From positions 91,002 through 155,001 of the forward strand of contig NZ_JACORT010000005.1 in NCBI RefSeq assembly GCF_014297465.1: DNA of 64,000 nt, in the 5' to 3' direction. This DNA comes from Ramlibacter cellulosilyticus (GTDB lineage: Bacteria; Pseudomonadota; Gammaproteobacteria; Burkholderiales; Burkholderiaceae_C). Positions 60,278-64,000 of this stretch are shown here, piece after piece; within the stretch, counting starts at the first letter, position 1, and the number at the start of each line of letters is the position of its first letter. Below the pieces are notes generated by a model. It had not been told where the DNA came from. It did no database searches and saw only the letters and a list, made by a program, of their open reading frames with translations. The position numbers and the translations under genes were made by a program.

Positions 60278-61012
60278 ATGAGCACCGCGCAAACGATCCG
60301 TGAAGCCGTCGCCGAAGTGCAGCGCCTGCGCGAGGAATGCCGGGAATGGCCCGGCATCGGGCAGGCGGTGGTGCGGCTGAAGCGGTTCCAGGCGGCGCGG
60401 TTCGCCGGCACCTACGCGGACCTGCTTGCATCGGGGACCTATGGGGCGGCAGCGCGCTTCTTCCTCGAGGAGTTGTACGGTGACCGCGACTACGCCGATC
60501 GCGACACGCAGTTCGCGCGGATCGCGGGCGCGGTGGAAAAGCTCTTTCCCAGGGACGTGGCGCAGACGGCCGGCGCACTGGCGCAGCTGCACGCCTTGAC
60601 CGAGTCGCTGGATCACGGGATGGCGCGTGCGATTCCGCTGGCGGATGCGGAAGATGTGGCCGCCTACGTGCGTGCCTGGAAGGCCGTCGGCCGGCGCGCG
60701 GACCGGCAGCGGCAGCTGGAATCCGTCGTGGGGCTCGGCGCCGAGATGACGCGCCTCACGCGGCTCCCGGGGCTGCGCACCATGCTGAAGATGATGCGGC
60801 GGCCCGCCGCGGCCGCGGGACTGAGCTCGCTGCAGTCCTTCCTCGAATCCGGGTTCGATACCTTCGCCGCCGTCGCCAGGCAGCAAGGCGGCGCGGAGCG
60901 ATTCCTGGAGACGGTCCGCGAGCGCGAGCAGCGGCTCATGGACATGTTGTTCGACGACGAAGCTGTCGCTTGCGAGACGGAACTGCGTCGCATCCTAGGA
61001 CAAGCCCGCTAG
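60278..61012 (+). CDS. FFLEE-motif protein
   Basis: A 244-residue helical protein of the Burkholderiales/Gamma family named for the conserved FFLEELYGDRDYADRD stretch (here near residues 61-76). No enzymatic motif is visible. It lies 48 bp upstream of fadD on the same strand, so a role connected with fatty-acid use is possible but unproven. Confidence 0.85.
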   Translation: MSTAQTIREAVAEVQRLREECREWPGIGQAVVRLKRFQAARFAGTYADLLASGTYGAAARFFLEELYGDRDYADRDTQFARIAGAVEKLFPRDVAQTAGALAQLHALTESLDHGMARAIPLADAEDVAAYVRAWKAVGRRADRQRQLESVVGLGAEMTRLTRLPGLRTMLKMMRRPAAAAGLSSLQSFLESGFDTFAAVARQQGGAERFLETVREREQRLMDMLFDDEAVACETELRRILGQAR

Positions 61013-61060
61013 CCCGCAACCCGCCCGCCGCCCCAGAATGCGCCGCGAAGGAGCGCTTGG

Positions 61061-62749
61061 ATGCAGCAGAGGCCCTGGCTCGCGCACTACCCGGAAGGGG
61101 TGCCGCACGACATCGACCCGGAGCAGTACGCGTCGCTGACGCAGCTGCTGGAGGAGTCATTCAGCAAGCACGCGAACCGCCCGTTCAGCGTGTGCATGGA
61201 ACGGTGGATGTCCTACCGGGAGCTCGACGCGGCGTCGCGTGCGCTCGGCGCGTTCCTGCAGTCGCAGGGGCTCGAGCCCGGCGCCCGCGTCGCGATCATG
61301 CTGCCGAACATCCCCCAGTTCGCGGTGACCATGGCGGCGGTGCTGCGCGCGGGCTACACGTGCGTCAACGTGAATCCGCTCTATACGGCGCGGGAGCTGG
61401 AGCACCAGTTGCGCGACTCCGGCGCCACCGCGATCGTGATCCTGGAGAACTTCTGCCACACGCTGGAGCAGGTCATCGCGGACACGCCGGTGAAGCACGT
61501 GGTCGTCGCCGCGATGGGCGACCAGCTCGGGGCGGTGTACGGGCGCTGGATCACCTTCGCCGTGCGCCACCTGGCGAAGATGGTGCCCGCGTTCCGTCTT
61601 CCCCTGGGGGATGGCCGCACCGTGACGCCATTTCCCCGGGCGTTGGCAGAGGGCGCGCGGCTGACGCTGCGCCCCGTTGCGCAGAACCTGGACTCCGTCG
61701 CATTCCTGCAGTACACCGGCGGCACGACCGGCCTGTCGAAGGGCGCCGTGCTCACGCACAGGAACATCGTCGCCGCCATCCTGCAGGCGGAAGCCTGGTT
61801 CACGCCGGCGCTGCGCAAGGTGGGTGACGTCAGCCGCACGAACGCCATAGCGGCGCTGCCGCTGTATCACATCTTCGCGCTGACGCTGTGCCTGCTGGCG
61901 ATCCGCTCCGGCGCGCACATGACGCTGATCCCGAATCCGCGCGACATCGGGCGCTTCGTGGAGACGCTGAAGAAGCGGCCCTTCCACATGCTGCCCGCGG
62001 TGAACACGCTGTTCAATGCGCTGCTGCAGCATCCGCAGTTCCGCTCCATCGACTTCTCGCAGCTGCACGTGTCGCAGGCGGGCGGCATGGCGGCCTCCGA
62101 AGGAACGGCGCGCCAGTGGCGCAAGGCGACCGGTTGCGTGATGGTCGAAGGCTGGGGCATGAGCGAGACCTGCGCGATCGGCACCAACAATCCCCTGGAC
62201 TCCACGGAGTTCTCGGGCACGATCGGCATTCCGCTGCCCGGCATCGACTTCGCCGTGAAGGACGATGCAGGGCAGGACCTGCCGCTCGGCCAGCCTGGCG
62301 AGATCTGCATCCGCGGCCCCAACGTCACGCCGGGCTACTACGAGAAGGCGGAAGAGAATGCGAAGGCATTCACCGCCGACGGCTACCTCCGCACCGGCGA
62401 CGTCGGCATCATGGACGAGCGCGGCTACACGCGCATCGTGGACCGGAAGAAGGACATGATCCTGGTGAGCGGGTTCAACGTGTACCCGAACGAGCTGGAG
62501 AACGTGATCTCCTTGTGTCCGGGGGTCGTGGAGTGCGCCGCCGTCGGCATTCCCGACGAGAAGCAGGGCGAAGCGATCAAGGTATTCGTCGTGAAGAACG
62601 ATCCGGCCCTGACCGAGGACACCGTCGCCCGGCATTGCCGCGACAATCTGACCGGCTACAAGCAACCCAAGTACATCGAATTCCGGGATGAGCTGCCGAA
62701 GTCCAACGTGGGCAAGATCCTGCGACGCGAGTTGCGTGCGGCGAACTAG
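61061..62749 (+). CDS. fadD: long-chain fatty acid-CoA ligase
   Basis: A 562-residue AMP-forming acyl-CoA synthetase: A3 phosphate loop YTGGTTGLSKGA near residues 225-236, A5 GWGMSETCAIG, A7/A8 YLRTGDVGIMDERGY and RKKDMI, and catalytic Lys in SNVGKILRREL at the C-terminus. It activates fatty acids for beta-oxidation. AAGGAG precedes the ATG. Length is normal for FadD. Confidence 0.95.
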   Translation: MQQRPWLAHYPEGVPHDIDPEQYASLTQLLEESFSKHANRPFSVCMERWMSYRELDAASRALGAFLQSQGLEPGARVAIMLPNIPQFAVTMAAVLRAGYTCVNVNPLYTARELEHQLRDSGATAIVILENFCHTLEQVIADTPVKHVVVAAMGDQLGAVYGRWITFAVRHLAKMVPAFRLPLGDGRTVTPFPRALAEGARLTLRPVAQNLDSVAFLQYTGGTTGLSKGAVLTHRNIVAAILQAEAWFTPALRKVGDVSRTNAIAALPLYHIFALTLCLLAIRSGAHMTLIPNPRDIGRFVETLKKRPFHMLPAVNTLFNALLQHPQFRSIDFSQLHVSQAGGMAASEGTARQWRKATGCVMVEGWGMSETCAIGTNNPLDSTEFSGTIGIPLPGIDFAVKDDAGQDLPLGQPGEICIRGPNVTPGYYEKAEENAKAFTADGYLRTGDVGIMDERGYTRIVDRKKDMILVSGFNVYPNELENVISLCPGVVECAAVGIPDEKQGEAIKVFVVKNDPALTEDTVARHCRDNLTGYKQPKYIEFRDELPKSNVGKILRRELRAAN

Positions 62750-62761
62750 TCGAGGCGCAAG

Positions 62762-63682
62762 ATGAGCGCCGTGGGTTTGCCGCCGGGCGTCGTGTTGCTC
62801 GAGCGCGGCTGGCTCTCGTCGAACAACATCGTGCTGCTTGGCAACGGCGAAGCGGCCGTGGTGGACAGCGGTTACTGGACCCATGCGGCGCAGACGATCG
62901 ACCTGGTCGAGCGTGTCGCGCAGGGACGCGCGATGACGACCCTGGTGAACACCCACCTGCATAGCGACCACTGCGGCGGCAACGCGGCGCTGCAAGCCGC
63001 GCATCCGGCCTTGCGCACCCTGATTCCCCCCGGCCAGGCAGCCGCCGTGCGGGACTGGGATCCCGTCGCGCTGAGCCACGAACCGACGGGGCAGGCGTGC
63101 CCTGCTTTCCGCTTCGATGATGTACTGGTGCCTGGGACTGCCGTGCGCCTTGGCGCTGCGGACTGGGAGGTGCACGCGGCGCCAGGTCACGATCCGCACT
63201 CGGTCATCCTGTTCGAGCCCGCGTCGCGCACGGCGATTTCCGCGGACGCGCTGTGGGAGAACGGTTTCGGCATCGTCTTTCCCGAACTGGAGGGGGAGCG
63301 CGCCTTCGAGGAAGTGTCTGCGACCCTGGACCTCATCGAGCGCTTGTCGCCGCGGTTGGTTCTGCCGGGACACGGGCGGGCTTTCACGGGCGTAGCGGAG
63401 GCGCTCGCCCGCGCCCGCAGCCGGCTGGCCGCGTATGTGGCGGATCCGCGGCGCCACGCGGCCCATGCAGCCAAGGTCCTGCTCAAGTTCAAGCTGCTGG
63501 AACTGCAGCAGGTGCGACGGGCAGATTTCCTGACTTGGGCGGAAAACGCCGCCTATTTGCGGCTGGTGCATGAGCGCTTCGCCTCAGGGATGCCGCTTGC
63601 GGAATGGGTCGACGCGTTGTTGCGCGACCTGGCTGCGAGCGGGGCGCTTCGCGAGGAAAACGGGGCTTTGACCAACGCCTGA
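62762..63682 (+). CDS. metallo-beta-lactamase-fold hydrolase
   Basis: A 306-residue MBL-fold protein with the zinc motif THLHSDHCGG near residues 63-72, a second His in GHDPHS (GHD), Asp in ISADALWE and LPGHGRAF near the C-terminal ligand. It begins 12 bp after the fadD stop, so it probably shares its transcript. Glyoxalase II-like thioesterase activity on a CoA ester is possible. The 162 bp after it up to the rrn terminator show nothing recognised. Confidence 0.85.
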   Translation: MSAVGLPPGVVLLERGWLSSNNIVLLGNGEAAVVDSGYWTHAAQTIDLVERVAQGRAMTTLVNTHLHSDHCGGNAALQAAHPALRTLIPPGQAAAVRDWDPVALSHEPTGQACPAFRFDDVLVPGTAVRLGAADWEVHAAPGHDPHSVILFEPASRTAISADALWENGFGIVFPELEGERAFEEVSATLDLIERLSPRLVLPGHGRAFTGVAEALARARSRLAAYVADPRRHAAHAAKVLLKFKLLELQQVRRADFLTWAENAAYLRLVHERFASGMPLAEWVDALLRDLAASGALREENGALTNA

Positions 63683-63844
63683 ACGGTCGGAGGCGGGCTC
63701 GGGCAGTGGCTTCCGACGGCACGCGGTGCCATTCACCCTTCCGCGCCGCTTTTGTGGCGTACCGACGCCAACCGCGCCGATTGTGGCGCGATCTTCCGAG
63801 AATCGGCATCGCCGGCCAGCTGCCGTTTCGATCCGGAAAAACAA

Positions 63845-63870
63845 AAGGCCCGGCATTTCTGCCGGGCCTT
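63845..63870 (-). terminator. rrn operon terminator
   Basis: An 11-bp perfect stem (AAGGCCCGGCA at 63845-63855 with TGCCGGGCCTT at 63860-63870) closes a four-base loop and is followed on the minus strand by TTTTGTTTTT. It is 12 bp past the 5S rRNA 3' end. Confidence 0.95.
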
Positions 63871-63882
63871 CGTCGCTATAAC

Positions 63883-63998
63883 AGCCTGACGATGTCCTAC
63901 TTTCACACGGGAATCCGCACTATCATCGGCGCAGAGGCGTTTCACTGTCCTGTTCGGGATGGGAAGGAGTGGGACCACCTCGCTATGGTCATCAGGCA
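63883..63998 (-). rRNA. rrf: 5S ribosomal RNA
   Basis: The minus strand begins TGCCTGATGACCATAGCG and contains the conserved loop segments CCCATCCCGAACAGG, GTGAAACG and CGCCGATGATAGTG, ending GTCAGGCT. Terminal helix pairs GCCTGATGA with TCGTCAGGC. Length 116 nt. It is the 3' end of an rRNA operon whose 23S and 16S genes would lie beyond the right edge of the window. Confidence 0.97.
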
Positions 63999-64000
63999 TA

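Noticed and set aside
1..64000. Prophage, insertion sequence or integrated island
   Set aside because: I saw no transposase, integrase or att-like direct repeats; gene content and base composition look uniform and core-like.

Overview
The window is very GC-rich, gene-dense bacterial chromosome. Its content points to a betaproteobacterium of the order Burkholderiales, probably Comamonadaceae (Ramlibacter/Variovorax-like). The evidence is a Bug-type periplasmic receptor, a LiuR/isovaleryl-CoA dehydrogenase pair, the FFLEE-motif protein, a hut cluster using the HutF/HutG route, and a Burkholderiales-like 5S rRNA. The genus is an inference. I see no phage, plasmid, insertion sequence or CRISPR array. 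The window opens inside a PAS-domain gene and closes at the 3' end of an rRNA operon.

Layout. 1-1290: receiver protein, RsbQ-like hydrolase and the start of a PAS protein (minus strand), then tRNA-Ser(UGA). 1533-3193: a His-rich outer-membrane barrel, a DUF2946 protein and a small ORF. 3197-13959: histidine utilisation. hutU-hutH and a three-gene ABC importer run left, hutC-D-I-G-F runs right, and two identical HutC-type operators lie in the divergent gap. 13963-18793: a Bug receptor, a TPP-dependent enzyme, a GST and small proteins. 18907-27354: a tightly overlapping, TPP-riboswitch-headed operon, thiD-luxE-like-luxC-like-ABC ATPase-permease-NMT1/THI5-type receptor-SDR-thiE-PAP2. 27525-29414: SDR, GST and a lipoprotein FKBP. 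29432-34922: a stressosome operon (rsbR-rsbS-rsbT, an ATPase-SpoIIE phosphatase, a soluble histidine kinase, a hybrid kinase). 35015-39638: HAD phosphatase, metallophosphoesterase, YchJ, rhodanese, orphan receiver, acyl-CoA dehydrogenase, SDR. 39758-47271: thiolase, AceK, carbonic anhydrase, isovaleryl-CoA dehydrogenase, thioesterase, LiuR-like regulator and a metallo-beta-lactamase-fold hydrolase, with two copies of one operator. 47390-55922: YgjP-like peptidase, PlsC, GmhB, GlyS/GlyQ, Lnt, CorC, GNAT. 56058-59197: an adenylate-cyclase/TPR protein facing a Crp-type regulator, and a PAS-LuxR regulator. 59250-63682: lipase, FFLEE protein, FadD, MBL hydrolase. 63845-63998: 5S rRNA and the rrn terminator.

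The most unusual unit is the riboswitch operon. Between the pyrimidine kinase gene (thiD) and the thiamine phosphate synthase gene (thiE) it carries a LuxE-type acyl synthetase, a LuxC-type acyl reductase and an SDR. Together these could reduce a carboxylic acid to an alcohol. No luciferase genes are present. I propose salvage of an oxidised (carboxylated) thiamine precursor, most likely one giving hydroxymethylpyrimidine for ThiD. The second unusual unit is a stressosome whose output appears to be two histidine kinases rather than sigma-B. Two families of inverted intergenic repeats, one enclosing an 11-copy 9-bp minisatellite, punctuate the operon ends.
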